From Lachnospiraceae bacterium (lineage in GTDB: Bacteria > Bacillota > Clostridia > Lachnospirales > Lachnospiraceae), in the NCBI GenBank assembly GCA_014804655.1, contig JAAUZK010000010.1, forward strand, positions 188,502-252,501: DNA of 64,000 bases, in the 5' to 3' direction. Positions 1 to 8,512 of the stretch are shown here, in pieces. The notes below the pieces were generated by a model, which was not told the origin of the DNA, did no database searches, and saw nothing but the letters and a program-made list of their open reading frames with translations. Both the position numbers and the translations under genes were made by a program. Position 1 is the first letter of the stretch, and every line of letters begins with the position of its first letter.

Positions 1-2
1 TG

Positions 3-83
3 CGGATGGGGCAGCGTTACGGCGTGCCCACACCCACCTATGAGATGGTGGCGGACAGGGCAAGAGCGGACGGGCTTGCGTGA
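3..83 (+). CDS. C-terminal tail of a ketopantoate reductase-like protein (partial)
   Basis: An open frame enters from the left edge and stops at TGA (81-83), giving 26 residues. The segment RYGVPTPTYEMV resembles the C-terminal helix of the ApbA/PanE family (2-dehydropantoate 2-reductase, NADPH-dependent step of pantothenate synthesis), where G(V/I)PTPxN/Y is typical. Only the tail is visible, so the call rests on one short motif and could be another protein of the 6-phosphogluconate dehydrogenase-like fold. Confidence 0.45.
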   Translation, partial: RMGQRYGVPTPTYEMVADRARADGLA

Positions 84-184
84 GAAATCGAATTTAAGTA
101 TACTAATCCGGTTGATAAAAGATTAACATTTGAATATAATAAAGGTAAGGAAAGTAAGGAATTGTTAGCAGGAGGTTATAGGCT

Positions 185-454
185 ATGGAATTAGCGAAAG
201 TAACATCAAAGGGTCAGGTTACGATACCTGTTGCAATCAGAAAAATGCTTGGAATACGTGAAGGCGATAAACTCCTTTTTGTAGAGGAGGGTAAGAAAGT
301 TGTTCTGATGAATGCTTCAACGGACGCTCTACTAAAAGCACAAGAAGCTTTTGATGGCGTGGCGGAGGAGTTAGGCATTAAAAATGAGCAGGATGTTGTA
401 AACCTTGTAAAAGAGATTCGCGCGGAAAAAGGAGAGCAATATAAATGCGAGTAA
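185..454 (+). CDS. AbrB/MazE-type antitoxin
   Basis: This 89-residue protein starts with the AbrB/SpoVT swapped-hairpin DNA-binding domain: residues 1-45 contain KVTSKGQVTIPVAIRK followed by LGIREGDKLLF. The C-terminal half is acidic and helical, as expected of a toxin-neutralising tail. An AGGAGG-like site (170-175) precedes the ATG. The gene overlaps the PIN-domain gene by 10 nt, so the two are probably translationally coupled and autoregulated by the antitoxin. Family identity is seen in the sequence; the toxin-antitoxin role is inferred from the pairing. Confidence 0.88.
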   Translation: MELAKVTSKGQVTIPVAIRKMLGIREGDKLLFVEEGKKVVLMNASTDALLKAQEAFDGVAEELGIKNEQDVVNLVKEIRAEKGEQYKCE

Positions 455-849
455 TGTTAGATACAAACATTTTAATTTCAATGTTGTTCTTTCCGAGTGA
501 GCAGTTTAGGCGGATTTTGGATTATATTACAAGGAATCATAGGCTGGTTCTGTCCTCGTTTGTGATAGATGAATTATTTGCTATTGCTGACCGCAAGTTT
601 CCGGCAAAAAGGCATGCAGTTGATACTTTCTTGTCGGACTTAGCATATGAACTTGTTTATACTCCCTATAATATGCAAGGAAATCTCTTTGAAATTAGAG
701 ATAAAAACGATTATCCGGTTCTCTATACGGCGATCATTGAAAATATAGATATTTTTATTACAGGCGATAGGGATTTTTTAGACGTAGATGTCGAAATGCC
801 AGAGATTATGACACCTGCAGATTTTGTTGAGAGATATATAGAAGCATAG
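445..849 (+). CDS. PIN-domain ribonuclease toxin
   Basis: A 134-residue PIN domain of the putative toxin group paired with AbrB antitoxins. The acidic residues expected at the metal site are present: Asp6 in MLDTNILIS, Glu43 in VIDELFAI, Asp89 in KNDYPVL, and Asp108/Asp110 in ITGDRDFL. PIN toxins cleave RNA, often tRNA or rRNA; the target here cannot be told. The start overlaps the antitoxin 3' end. The length is normal for the family and no damage is visible. Confidence 0.87.
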   Translation: MRVMLDTNILISMLFFPSEQFRRILDYITRNHRLVLSSFVIDELFAIADRKFPAKRHAVDTFLSDLAYELVYTPYNMQGNLFEIRDKNDYPVLYTAIIENIDIFITGDRDFLDVDVEMPEIMTPADFVERYIEA

Positions 850-890
850 CCAATGTATATTCCTTGGGATCGGGAAAGGACAAACGATAT

Positions 891-1106
891 ATGGAAACTA
901 CACAAAAGAAATTCAAAGAGAAATATTTGGCAGGAGAAATCGAGTTTGAGGAAATCGATGATTACAGTCAGGATTGGGGATTCAGTGATGAACCGATCAC
1001 GCTGCGGGAGTATCTTGGACTGAACGCAGAGGAAGAGGATGCGTGGGTCAGCATTGGTGACGAGGCGCTTAAGGAGTTGCTGGATCAACAGAGGTATAAT
1101 AGTTAA
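891..1106 (+). CDS. Small acidic protein of unknown function
   Basis: A 71-residue acidic protein beginning METTQKKFKEKYL. I chose ATG 891 over an upstream TTG (864) because GGGAAAGGA lies at 872-880. The sequence ends in a Glu/Leu-rich helix (EEEDAWVSIGDEALKELLD). Similar short proteins occur in Lachnospiraceae genomes, but I know of no assigned function. It lies 41 nt after the PIN gene, followed by a stem-loop, so it may be the last gene of the toxin-antitoxin transcript. Confidence 0.65.
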   Translation: METTQKKFKEKYLAGEIEFEEIDDYSQDWGFSDEPITLREYLGLNAEEEDAWVSIGDEALKELLDQQRYNS

Positions 1107-1138
1107 AAGCAAACTTGCCTGCATTCTATAAGGTATGT

Positions 1139-1167
1139 AACAGCCGGGGACAATCTCTCCGGCTGTT
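1139..1167 (+). terminator. Stem-loop after the toxin-antitoxin cluster
   Basis: Inverted repeat AACAGCCGG (1139-1147) and CCGGCTGTT (1159-1167) with an 11-nt loop, followed by TCGTTTATG. It sits 33 nt beyond the small acidic gene. The U-tract is weak, so termination efficiency is uncertain. Confidence 0.6.
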
Positions 1168-1197
1168 CGTTTATGCTGTAGAAAACTCCACGGCAAA

Positions 1198-1243
1198 CTT
1201 CGAGTTCGCGAAGCGAAGCTCGCAATCGAGCGTAGCTCGATTT
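1198..1243 (-). repeat. Tandem triloop palindromes directly after the permease stop codon
   Basis: Two adjacent palindromes: TTCGC-GAA-GCGAA (1205-1217, with flanking CGAG/CTCG) and AATCGAGC-GTA-GCTCGATT (1224-1242, a perfect 8-bp stem). They touch the 3' end of the minus-strand permease gene. A close inverse copy of the first unit is at 16421-16443, also right after a stop codon, so this looks like a dispersed 3'-flank palindrome. It may also end the ABC transporter transcript, although no U-tract follows. Confidence 0.6.
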
Positions 1244-1244
1244 G

Positions 1245-1982
1245 TTACTGCTCCCGTCTGCGCAGCCCCCACACCGACAGCAGAGAGAAAAGCAGTATAT
1301 AAACAATGCATCCAATCACAAAAGTACCTGTTTCGAGTTCCATATACGGATTGTTGGCGCGCATTCCCATGCAATAGAGCGAGTATGGGTAGTATAATCC
1401 CCATCCTTTGTTGGTCACCATAAGACCGCCGATGCCGCCGATGAGCCCGATGCCGATCGGAACCGCGAAGGAGCGGATAATCATGGATACGGTAAGTTGT
1501 ATACAGCCGACCACGATGCCGCCGAGGATGCCGGCGGCGAGCCATCCGATGGAAGCCTTCGGCGGGAGACCGGGCAGGCCGCAGAGCTTACCGCACAGAC
1601 AGTACAGGAAGAAGACCCACGCGTTACCGGCTATAACCATTATGATCGCCTGTACCAATTTACCCACATACAGGGAAAGGCAGGAGACAGGCACAGTCAA
1701 AAAGCCGTTCCAGTTGTTTCTCATATGTTCCAGCCGCCACAGATAGGAACAGTAGGTGCCGATCAAAGCGGGCATAAAGACATAACACAGGAAAAGAGTG
1801 TGCTGGGACCACAGGCTGTACCACTCGCTTTTCAGCAGCCCCAGATTTGCCGAGTAATTGACAGTGCCGAAAAAGGCGGATATAATCGGCAGAATGAAGA
1901 AGGCGAGCCAGACAGGGCTCCTTTTCAGTTTCAGCCGTTCTGCTTTAATAGATTTCATAAATGATAGTGTCATAAGTGTCAC
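1245..1982 (-). CDS. Lantibiotic-immunity ABC transporter permease (MutG/SpaG type)
   Basis: A 245-residue membrane protein with about six hydrophobic segments and the N-terminal pattern KAERLKLKRSPVW, typical of ABC-2 permeases of the lantibiotic self-protection group. It is the third gene of a minus-strand operon, and its start overlaps the stop of the preceding permease by 4 nt (1979-1982). With the other permease and the ATPase it should form a membrane exporter or expeller of cationic peptides. No lantibiotic precursor or modification gene is visible nearby, so resistance to foreign peptides is likelier than self-immunity. Confidence 0.82.
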   Translation of the reverse strand: MTLMTLSFMKSIKAERLKLKRSPVWLAFFILPIISAFFGTVNYSANLGLLKSEWYSLWSQHTLFLCYVFMPALIGTYCSYLWRLEHMRNNWNGFLTVPVSCLSLYVGKLVQAIIMVIAGNAWVFFLYCLCGKLCGLPGLPPKASIGWLAAGILGGIVVGCIQLTVSMIIRSFAVPIGIGLIGGIGGLMVTNKGWGLYYPYSLYCMGMRANNPYMELETGTFVIGCIVYILLFSLLSVWGLRRREQ

Positions 1983-2731
1983 ACCTCCCTACGTGTAAAT
2001 ATGATTCTGCCTGCCGCATAGAAAACCACGATCCAGACGAATATGCAGATCACGGCAGCCGTTTCGGCCGGTGAGAAAGTACGGTAGCAGAATATGCTGA
2101 TTCTGGTGGCTTCATCCCACTCTGACCAGACCAGACAAGCGCTTAAGTTGCCGCCCCAGGGCAGAAATGAGTAAGTTGTTACAAACATCAGAAGCAGCGC
2201 CGCCATGGAGCCGCCAAGCCCGGCCACGAGAGGGATCATCTGATTGGCGAAGAGCATGGACAGGGCAAGCTGCAGCAGGAACAGAGAAATGTTGGCGGCA
2301 ACTTTCAACACATAGGAAAGCAGATAGTATTTCACCTCCGGATTGCCCTCATATCCCAGATGATAGCCGAGCAGAATAAAAAAGGCGAACTGGACGGCAA
2401 ACATGACGGTGATTATGATACATCCGCATACTGCTTTGGCATGATAGAGGCTTCCGGCGCTGCGGAGTGTTTCAAGCTGTTTATAGGTATTGCCCTTATG
2501 CTCGATATCGGCAAGGCGCGAAGCGAGCACGGACATCATCGTAGGAACCATGATGCCGTCCAGAAGTGACAGGAAATACAATAACGACATCCAGCCGCTT
2601 TGCAGTTCCCACTCTTTCGGATCGCTCATGGACCAGAGTCCCCACAGGAGTTGCACGGATAACAGAGCAAACATGGTCAGCCAGACTTTTCTTCTTTTGG
2701 TCTTATAGAATTCCAATCGTAATGTTTTCAT
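1979..2731 (-). CDS. Lantibiotic-immunity ABC transporter permease (MutE/EpiE type)
   Basis: A 250-residue ABC-2 permease with six predicted membrane helices. The N-terminal LRLEFYKTKRRKVW and the first cytoplasmic segment RLADIEHKGNTYKQLETL are characteristic of the MutE/EpiE group. The gene overlaps the ATPase stop by 4 nt (2728-2731) and the next permease by 4 nt, a tightly coupled three-gene operon. It is presumably the partner of the MutG-type permease in a heteromeric membrane domain. Confidence 0.83.
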   Translation of the reverse strand: MKTLRLEFYKTKRRKVWLTMFALLSVQLLWGLWSMSDPKEWELQSGWMSLLYFLSLLDGIMVPTMMSVLASRLADIEHKGNTYKQLETLRSAGSLYHAKAVCGCIIITVMFAVQFAFFILLGYHLGYEGNPEVKYYLLSYVLKVAANISLFLLQLALSMLFANQMIPLVAGLGGSMAALLLMFVTTYSFLPWGGNLSACLVWSEWDEATRISIFCYRTFSPAETAAVICIFVWIVVFYAAGRIIFTRREV

Positions 2732-3648
2732 AGACTTGACTCCTTTCCGGTCAGAGACAGGAAAATATCTTCCAGACTCTTCTCCCTCTTCTCAACGCGA
2801 TATAAAGCAATATTCTGTTCGATCAGCCTTCGGCACAGCCCGGCGATGTACGCATCCTCTATCATGGGGATCAGCAGATAATCATCTTCTTTCTGTACCT
2901 CAATGCCATCCTGATGAAGCAGAGAAATAACCGTGTCCGGCCGGTCGGTGCGCAGGGCAATCTGCTGCCTGGCATGGGAGTGGAGAGAGTCCAGCGTGTC
3001 CTGATAAACCAATTCACCTTTACGGATAATGCCTACATGGTCAGCCATCTGGTCGATCTCGCTGAGCAGATGGGAAGAGACGACTACCGTGATGCCGTAT
3101 TCCCGGGGAAGGGTGCAGATCAGGTCACGCATTTCCTGTATGCCTGCCGGATCAAGACCGTTAGTGGGTTCATCAAGTATGAGCAGTTTCGGAAAACCGA
3201 GCAGCGCGGCGGCAAGTCCGAGACGCTGTTTCATGCCGAGAGAGTAGTGTCCTACTTTCTTTTTACGCGCTTCGCTCAGGCGCACGATTCTTAAGACTTT
3301 ATCTATGTCTTCTTTAGGGCAGCCTTTGAGTGTCTGGAGAATGGTCAGATTCTCTTCTCCGGTCAAATGACCGTAGTAGCTGGGCGATTCGATCAGAGAA
3401 CCGGTGTCGGCAAGAAGCTTTATGCGGTTTTTTTCATTTACGGGCATACCGAAGAGTGTGATGGAACCTTCGGTCGGCCTGGCAAGTCCGAGGATCATCT
3501 TGAGTGTTGTTGATTTGCCTGCACCATTGGGACCTAAGAATCCGTAAACAGCGCCTTGCGGCACCTGCATATGCAGAGAGCTGACACAACGGACTTTACC
3601 GTACTGTTTCGTGAGATTAGTGGTTTCGATTAGATTTTGTGTAGTCAT
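2728..3648 (-). CDS. Lantibiotic-immunity ABC transporter ATPase
   Basis: A 306-residue ABC ATPase of the BcrA/lantibiotic protection group. Visible motifs are Walker A GPNGAGKST (near residue 40), signature LGMKQRLGLA (near 140), Walker B LLILDEPTNGLD and the switch His in VVSSHLL. The extra C-terminal domain of about 80 residues fits this group. It is the first gene of the minus-strand operon and divergent from the response regulator at 3931. With that regulator and kinase the set mirrors CprABC/CprRK of C. difficile (established system; equivalence inferred). Confidence 0.88.
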   Translation of the reverse strand: MTTQNLIETTNLTKQYGKVRCVSSLHMQVPQGAVYGFLGPNGAGKSTTLKMILGLARPTEGSITLFGMPVNEKNRIKLLADTGSLIESPSYYGHLTGEENLTILQTLKGCPKEDIDKVLRIVRLSEARKKKVGHYSLGMKQRLGLAAALLGFPKLLILDEPTNGLDPAGIQEMRDLICTLPREYGITVVVSSHLLSEIDQMADHVGIIRKGELVYQDTLDSLHSHARQQIALRTDRPDTVISLLHQDGIEVQKEDDYLLIPMIEDAYIAGLCRRLIEQNIALYRVEKREKSLEDIFLSLTGKESSL

Positions 3649-3739
3649 AGTCCTTCCTCTTTTATTATAAGTTATTTTGCGGCAATTGCCTGACTTTCAC
3701 TATAAGAATAAGAGGGGCACATTAAATCCGGATGAAGCC

Positions 3740-3757
3740 TACATTACATTTACATTA
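3740..3757. promoter_or_regulatory. Direct repeat TACATTA-N4-TACATTA, candidate response regulator box
   Basis: Two identical heptamers TACATTA start at 3740 and 3751, exactly 11 bp apart, in the intergenic region between the divergent ABC operon and two-component operon. OmpR-type regulators of lantibiotic systems (NisR, SpaR) bind direct repeats with about one helical turn of spacing, so this is a good candidate for autoregulation and ABC induction. The binding itself is inference. Confidence 0.5.
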
Positions 3758-3930
3758 AGATTCGGGATAAGATGTTTCGGGCAAGGATAAAAAATAGTAT
3801 ACTGCTATGTGTAAGATGCCGGGATATAAAGCAGATGATATTATGACCGGAAACGGCCTGAAACTGATTGGCAGGTCAGACTTTATGAAACAGGCAGATT
3901 CGGATGGAGAAAAGGAGAGAAAACCCTGAT

Positions 3931-4659
3931 ATGAATATACACGAATATAAGATCATGCTGGTGGATGACGAACTGGCGCTGCGTAAGATGGTCGAAGAGT
4001 TCTTAGCAAAGGAAGGGTTTAACAATGTGGTGTGCGCGGGAAGCTGCCGGGAGGCGATGGCGGTATATCACAGGGAGTACCCTGCGCTTATTTTGTTAGA
4101 TGTGATGCTCCCGGATGGGGATGGCTTCGGCCTGTTTGGCGAATTGCGAAGAGAGTCGGAAGTGCCGGTGATCTTCCTGTCGGCACGGGATGAGGACGAG
4201 AACAGACTTCATGGGCTTGGACTGGGTGCGGATGATTATATTACGAAACCTTTCCTGCCCAAAGAATTGATCCTGCGTGTGACGGCGGTACTGAAAAGGG
4301 TGTATCGCGTGAAAGAGACGGAGAAAGAGCATGAGATGATTCGGTTAGGAGATTATTGTGTTGACTTGGGCAGCGGCGTAGTGAGTCGGAAAAGCGCATC
4401 GGAATCATCGGAACCGGGAGAAACGGAGACCGCCACCCTCACGGCGAAGGAGTACGCCATCATAGAGAAACTGGCGGCGAACAGAGGCCGGATCGTAACC
4501 ATCGACGCACTGTGTGAGTCTGTGTGGCCGGAGGGCAATTACGGTTATGAAAATACGCTGATCGTGCATATCAGGCGGCTGCGGGAGAAGATTGAAGAAG
4601 ATCCTTCCCATCCGCGATATCTGCTGACGGTACGCGGGCTTGGGTATAAGCTGGTATAG
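3931..4659 (+). CDS. OmpR/PhoB-family response regulator
   Basis: A 242-residue regulator. The receiver domain (about 1-120) has the acidic pair in MLVDDE, the phospho-acceptor Asp in LILLDVMLPDGDG, Thr/Ser in FLSARDED, and Lys in DDYITKPF. The winged-helix output domain (about 145-242) ends RYLLTVRGLGYKLV. I favour ATG 3931 over ATG 3904 because AAAGGAG lies upstream of it, though spacing is long (about 13 nt). It forms an operon with the kinase at 4732 and probably controls the divergent ABC exporter. Confidence 0.88.
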   Translation: MNIHEYKIMLVDDELALRKMVEEFLAKEGFNNVVCAGSCREAMAVYHREYPALILLDVMLPDGDGFGLFGELRRESEVPVIFLSARDEDENRLHGLGLGADDYITKPFLPKELILRVTAVLKRVYRVKETEKEHEMIRLGDYCVDLGSGVVSRKSASESSEPGETETATLTAKEYAIIEKLAANRGRIVTIDALCESVWPEGNYGYENTLIVHIRRLREKIEEDPSHPRYLLTVRGLGYKLV

Positions 4660-4731
4660 CGGTGGTATGATCGATGCTGCCGTTACAGATTGATGAAAAC
4701 AGCACGATGTTTTGAGAATTTTGAAAGGAAT

Positions 4732-5991
4732 ATGAGAAACAATATGAGGATCAGAAACAGACGGTCGGGAGTCCGCACGGTCATGTATTACGCTACAGCT
4801 TTTATATGGATTATTGTGTTGACTTTGATTATTAATTTTATCTTACTGTTTATGTTGCTGCTCCGATACCATCAGCTCAACCCGGATTATATGTACGGCG
4901 GTATGGTCATGGAGGAGCTGACGCTAACAGAAGAAGGCTATGAGCTGAGTGATCTTATGCAGGAAAGACTGACCGAGCTCGATCAGTGGGCTATGTTGTT
5001 AGATGAAAACGGGAATGTTATCTGGAGCTTCAGGAAACCGCCGGAGATCAAAGATTCCTACAGCAGTTCCGAGATTGCTGCCATGTGCAGATGGTATTTA
5101 AACGATTATCCGGTTTATCTGCGCGTGTGGGAGGATAAGATCATGGTGGTGGCACGTCCGAAGGATTCCATGTGGAAATACAATGTAGAGCTTCCGGTTG
5201 CATGGATAAAATATATTATGAGAATCGGGGGCTGGATTATTGTTTTCGATTTTCTGGGGATTCTGGCTCTGGCTGCATTTCTGTTCAGGAGGGGAGCGAA
5301 GAACAGGGAACAGGCGCGAAGCGAGTGGATCGCCGGAATATCCCATGATATACGCACACCGCTGTCGATGGTGATGGGCTATGCGGATATGCTGGAGAGT
5401 GATGGAACGCTTACAGAGGAAGAGCGGCGGGAGGCGGCTGTGATCAGACATCAGAGCATGGTTATGAAGGAGCTGATTGAAGACCTGAACCTGACCTCCA
5501 GACTGGAATACTCCATGCAGCCGCTGCGTATGGAGAAGGTACGCCCCACAGCGGTGGTCCGCGAAGTCGCGGCGGCGTTTCTAAGCGATGCGAGGGATGA
5601 CGAACTGGAGATTGATGTAGATATATCCGGGCATGCGGAAGAAGTATGGATCAAGGCGGATCAGAAGCTGCTGGTCAGAGCCTTACGGAATCTGTTCCAT
5701 AACAGCCTGCAGCATGGCAGGAAAGGGAAGATTATGCTGATCCGGCTGCATGTATGGCAGGAGAGAAAGTGGTGCTGTATCAGCTTCGCGGATAACGGAA
5801 TCGGCTATTCCGATGAAGTGCTGCACGGACTGCGCAGTGGCAGGAAGAAACGGGCAGAGCAGAAGATCAGAGGGCTCGGTATTGTGCAGAAAATCGTGCT
5901 GGCACACGGCGGCAGGATTCTGTTTCGGAATAATGCGGAGGGAGGAAGCTACTGTGAGATGCGGTTCCGCGCATATTGTATAAAAAACTGA
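4732..5991 (+). CDS. Membrane sensor histidine kinase (CprK/BceS-like partner)
   Basis: A kinase of about 419 residues with a membrane helix near residues 20-45, an extracytoplasmic segment of about 110 residues, a second helix, then HisKA and HATPase domains. The phospho-acceptor His is in ISHDIRTPLS, the N box in NLFHNSLQH, G1 in FADNGIGYS and G2 in RGLGIVQKI. ATG 4732 is preceded by GAAAGG at a 4-6 nt distance; a longer frame reaches TTG 4690. Ligand is unknown; cationic antimicrobial peptides are inferred from the neighbouring exporter. Confidence 0.86.
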   Translation: MRNNMRIRNRRSGVRTVMYYATAFIWIIVLTLIINFILLFMLLLRYHQLNPDYMYGGMVMEELTLTEEGYELSDLMQERLTELDQWAMLLDENGNVIWSFRKPPEIKDSYSSSEIAAMCRWYLNDYPVYLRVWEDKIMVVARPKDSMWKYNVELPVAWIKYIMRIGGWIIVFDFLGILALAAFLFRRGAKNREQARSEWIAGISHDIRTPLSMVMGYADMLESDGTLTEEERREAAVIRHQSMVMKELIEDLNLTSRLEYSMQPLRMEKVRPTAVVREVAAAFLSDARDDELEIDVDISGHAEEVWIKADQKLLVRALRNLFHNSLQHGRKGKIMLIRLHVWQERKWCCISFADNGIGYSDEVLHGLRSGRKKRAEQKIRGLGIVQKIVLAHGGRILFRNNAEGGSYCEMRFRAYCIKN

Positions 5992-6108
5992 CAAAAAAGA
6001 TATAGAAAAGCCGTTGCCACTGTGCTACACTGTAAGCATCACAGCGATTTGATACTTTGGGATCATCTGCACGAAGTATCATAGAGAAGGTAGGAGGGTT
6101 ATTGCAAA

Positions 6109-8388
6109 ATGACAGCAGAGAAGATCAAAGAACTGGTGGCACAGATGACTTTGGAGGAAAAGGCAGCTATGTGCTCCGGTGCGGATTTCTGGCATACGGA
6201 GGCGGTGGAGCATCTGGGGATTCCGGCAAGTGTGTTATCCGACGGGCCTCACGGGCTTCGTAAACAGAATCAAGAGGGAGATCATTTGGGAATCAATGAC
6301 AGTATCAAGGCGGTATGTTTCCCGGCGGGCTGCGGAACCGCGGCTTCCTTTAACAGAGAACTTCTAATGGAAATGGGTGAGACACTGGGCAATGAGTGTC
6401 AGGCGGAAGGCGTCAGCGTAATCTTGGGACCGGCAGTTAATATTAAGCGTTCTCCGCTTTGCGGACGTAACTTTGAGTATTATTCGGAGGATCCGCTTGT
6501 TGCAAGCGAGATGGCAGGTGCGCTGATTCATGGAATACAGAGCAGGAATGTGGGTACCAGCATCAAACATTTTCTCGCGAACAATCAGGAGACGCGCAGG
6601 ATGTCCTGCGATTCCCGTGTGGATGAACGGACGCTGCATGAAATCTATCTGGCAGCTTTCGAGGGAGCGGTGAAAAAGGAGAAGCCGTGGACCGTTATGT
6701 GTTCTTACAATAAGATCAACGGAACCTATGCGGCGCAGAATCATCAGTATCTGACAGAGACGCTGCGTGATCAGTGGGGATTTGAAGGTTATGTCGTGAG
6801 TGACTGGGGAGCGGTCAATAACCGTGTGGAAGACCTGAAAGCGGGATTGGATCTGGAGATGCCTGGTTCTAACGGCGCCAATGACAAGATGATCATGGGC
6901 GCAGTCTTAAGCGGTGAGCTGGACGAGGGCGTAGTGAATGAAGCGGTGGAGCGTATACTGAATATCGTGTTCCGCTACGAGGAGAACCGCGATAAAAATG
7001 CTGTCTTTGATAAGGATAAAGATCATGAGATGGCGCGTAAGGTGGCCGAGGAGACGATCGTTCTTTTGAAAAATGAGGGTGTGCTTCCGCTGTCCGATCA
7101 GCAGAAGGTTGCCTTTATCGGTAAATATGCCGAGAAGCCCCGTTATCAGGGCGGCGGCAGTTCCCATATCAACAGCCATAAGATCACGTCTGCACTCGAT
7201 GCGGCGGAAGGAATGAAGAACATTACCTATGCGCAGGGCTTCGATGATGCGGAAGACAAGACCGACGAGAAGCTGCTTGCAGAGGCTGTAGAGGCAGCGC
7301 GTAACGCGGATGTGGCGGTTATTTTCGCCGGACTTCCGGATAAGTTTGAGTCGGAAGGATTTGACAGAAAGCATATGGCTATGCCGAACTGCCAGAATGA
7401 ATTAATAGAGAAAGTGGCCGCGGTGCAGCCCAATACCGTAGTAGTCCTGCACAACGGTTCCCCTGTGGAAATGCCTTGGGTGAATCAGGTAAAAGGCGTT
7501 GTGGAAGCGTATCTGGGCGGTCAGGCAGTAGGCGGAGCAGTCTGTGATATTTTGTTTGGCAAGGTGAATCCCAGCGCGAAGCTGCCTGAGACATTCCCGA
7601 TCAGACTGGAGGATAATCCATCCTATCTGTCTTACATCGGTGAGGGTGACATGGTAGAATACCGCGAGGGTATTTTCGTGGGCTATCGCTATTATGATAA
7701 GAAAAAAATGGATGTGCTGTTCCCCTTCGGTTACGGACTGTCCTATACCACTTTTGACTATTCCAACCTGACTGTAGATAAAGAGGAGATGAAAGATACC
7801 GATACGCTTCGTGTGACGGTCGATGTGACCAATACCGGTTCTGTGGCGGGCAAAGAAGTAGTACAGCTGTATGTGGCCGACCGGGAAAGTACGGTAATAC
7901 GCCCTGTCAAGGAGCTACGGGATTTTGCGAAGGTTGAGCTGACGCCCGGAGAGACGAAGACGGTGACTTTTACGCTGGATAAGAGAGCATTTGCGTACTA
8001 TAGCGTCAGGATTCATGACTGGCATGTGGAGACGGGTGAATTCGATATCATGATCGGCAAGTCTTCCAGAGACATTATGCTTACTAAGACAGTGACGGTG
8101 GAATCCACAGAGAAGCTGCCTTTCGTATATACCACGGATACGACGCTGGGAGATGTTAAGAAAGACCCCAAGGCATGGGAGATCGTGAAGGGGATTATGT
8201 CGAAAGGACTCTTTAGTGAAGAGCAGGGTAACTCTGAGGGAGAGAGCGCCGCGGAAGCCATGACGCAGGAGATGGCTGATGCTATGATAGAGTATATGCC
8301 TCTGCGTGGACCGATCAGTTTCGGCGGACAGGTGACGATGGCGGATGTGCAGGCGTTGGTAGATAAGTTGAACTTGCTGGAGGAATAA
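6109..8388 (+). CDS. Glycoside hydrolase family 3 beta-glucosidase
   Basis: A 759-residue GH3 enzyme. The N-terminal barrel carries the Lys-His motif SIKHFLANNQE and the nucleophile Asp in GYVVSDWGAV (near residue 228). A second alpha/beta domain follows, then a fibronectin III-like domain with VTVDVTNTGSVAGKEVVQLYV. No signal peptide is visible, so it probably acts in the cytoplasm on imported beta-glucosides. The last 90 residues are an extra acidic tail. TAGGAGGG precedes the start. It stands alone, ended by a strong stem-loop at 8411-8464. Confidence 0.92.
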   Translation: MTAEKIKELVAQMTLEEKAAMCSGADFWHTEAVEHLGIPASVLSDGPHGLRKQNQEGDHLGINDSIKAVCFPAGCGTAASFNRELLMEMGETLGNECQAEGVSVILGPAVNIKRSPLCGRNFEYYSEDPLVASEMAGALIHGIQSRNVGTSIKHFLANNQETRRMSCDSRVDERTLHEIYLAAFEGAVKKEKPWTVMCSYNKINGTYAAQNHQYLTETLRDQWGFEGYVVSDWGAVNNRVEDLKAGLDLEMPGSNGANDKMIMGAVLSGELDEGVVNEAVERILNIVFRYEENRDKNAVFDKDKDHEMARKVAEETIVLLKNEGVLPLSDQQKVAFIGKYAEKPRYQGGGSSHINSHKITSALDAAEGMKNITYAQGFDDAEDKTDEKLLAEAVEAARNADVAVIFAGLPDKFESEGFDRKHMAMPNCQNELIEKVAAVQPNTVVVLHNGSPVEMPWVNQVKGVVEAYLGGQAVGGAVCDILFGKVNPSAKLPETFPIRLEDNPSYLSYIGEGDMVEYREGIFVGYRYYDKKKMDVLFPFGYGLSYTTFDYSNLTVDKEEMKDTDTLRVTVDVTNTGSVAGKEVVQLYVADRESTVIRPVKELRDFAKVELTPGETKTVTFTLDKRAFAYYSVRIHDWHVETGEFDIMIGKSSRDIMLTKTVTVESTEKLPFVYTTDTTLGDVKKDPKAWEIVKGIMSKGLFSEEQGNSEGESAAEAMTQEMADAMIEYMPLRGPISFGGQVTMADVQALVDKLNLLEE

Positions 8389-8410
8389 TCCGAAGTAAGT
8401 AAAAATATAG

Positions 8411-8464
8411 CAATCAGAAAAGGCAGAATCCGTTTTTGGGCTCTGCCTTTTCATGTGCTGATTG
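8411..8464. terminator. Bidirectional terminator between the GH3 gene and pyrG
   Basis: Nested inverted repeat: outer arms CAATCAG (8411-8417) and CTGATTG (8458-8464), inner arms AAAAGGCAGA (8418-8427) and TCTGCCTTTT (8442-8451). It lies between convergent genes, with the A/T runs needed in both directions. Confidence 0.85.
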
Positions 8465-8512
8465 TAATATAATTTATAAGCCATGATTTGGAGTTAGTCA
8501 GTATCGTGTGAT

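Noticed and set aside
1497..1964. 155-codon plus-strand frame opposite the permease gene
   Set aside because: It lies fully within a well-supported ABC permease gene and shows no domain.
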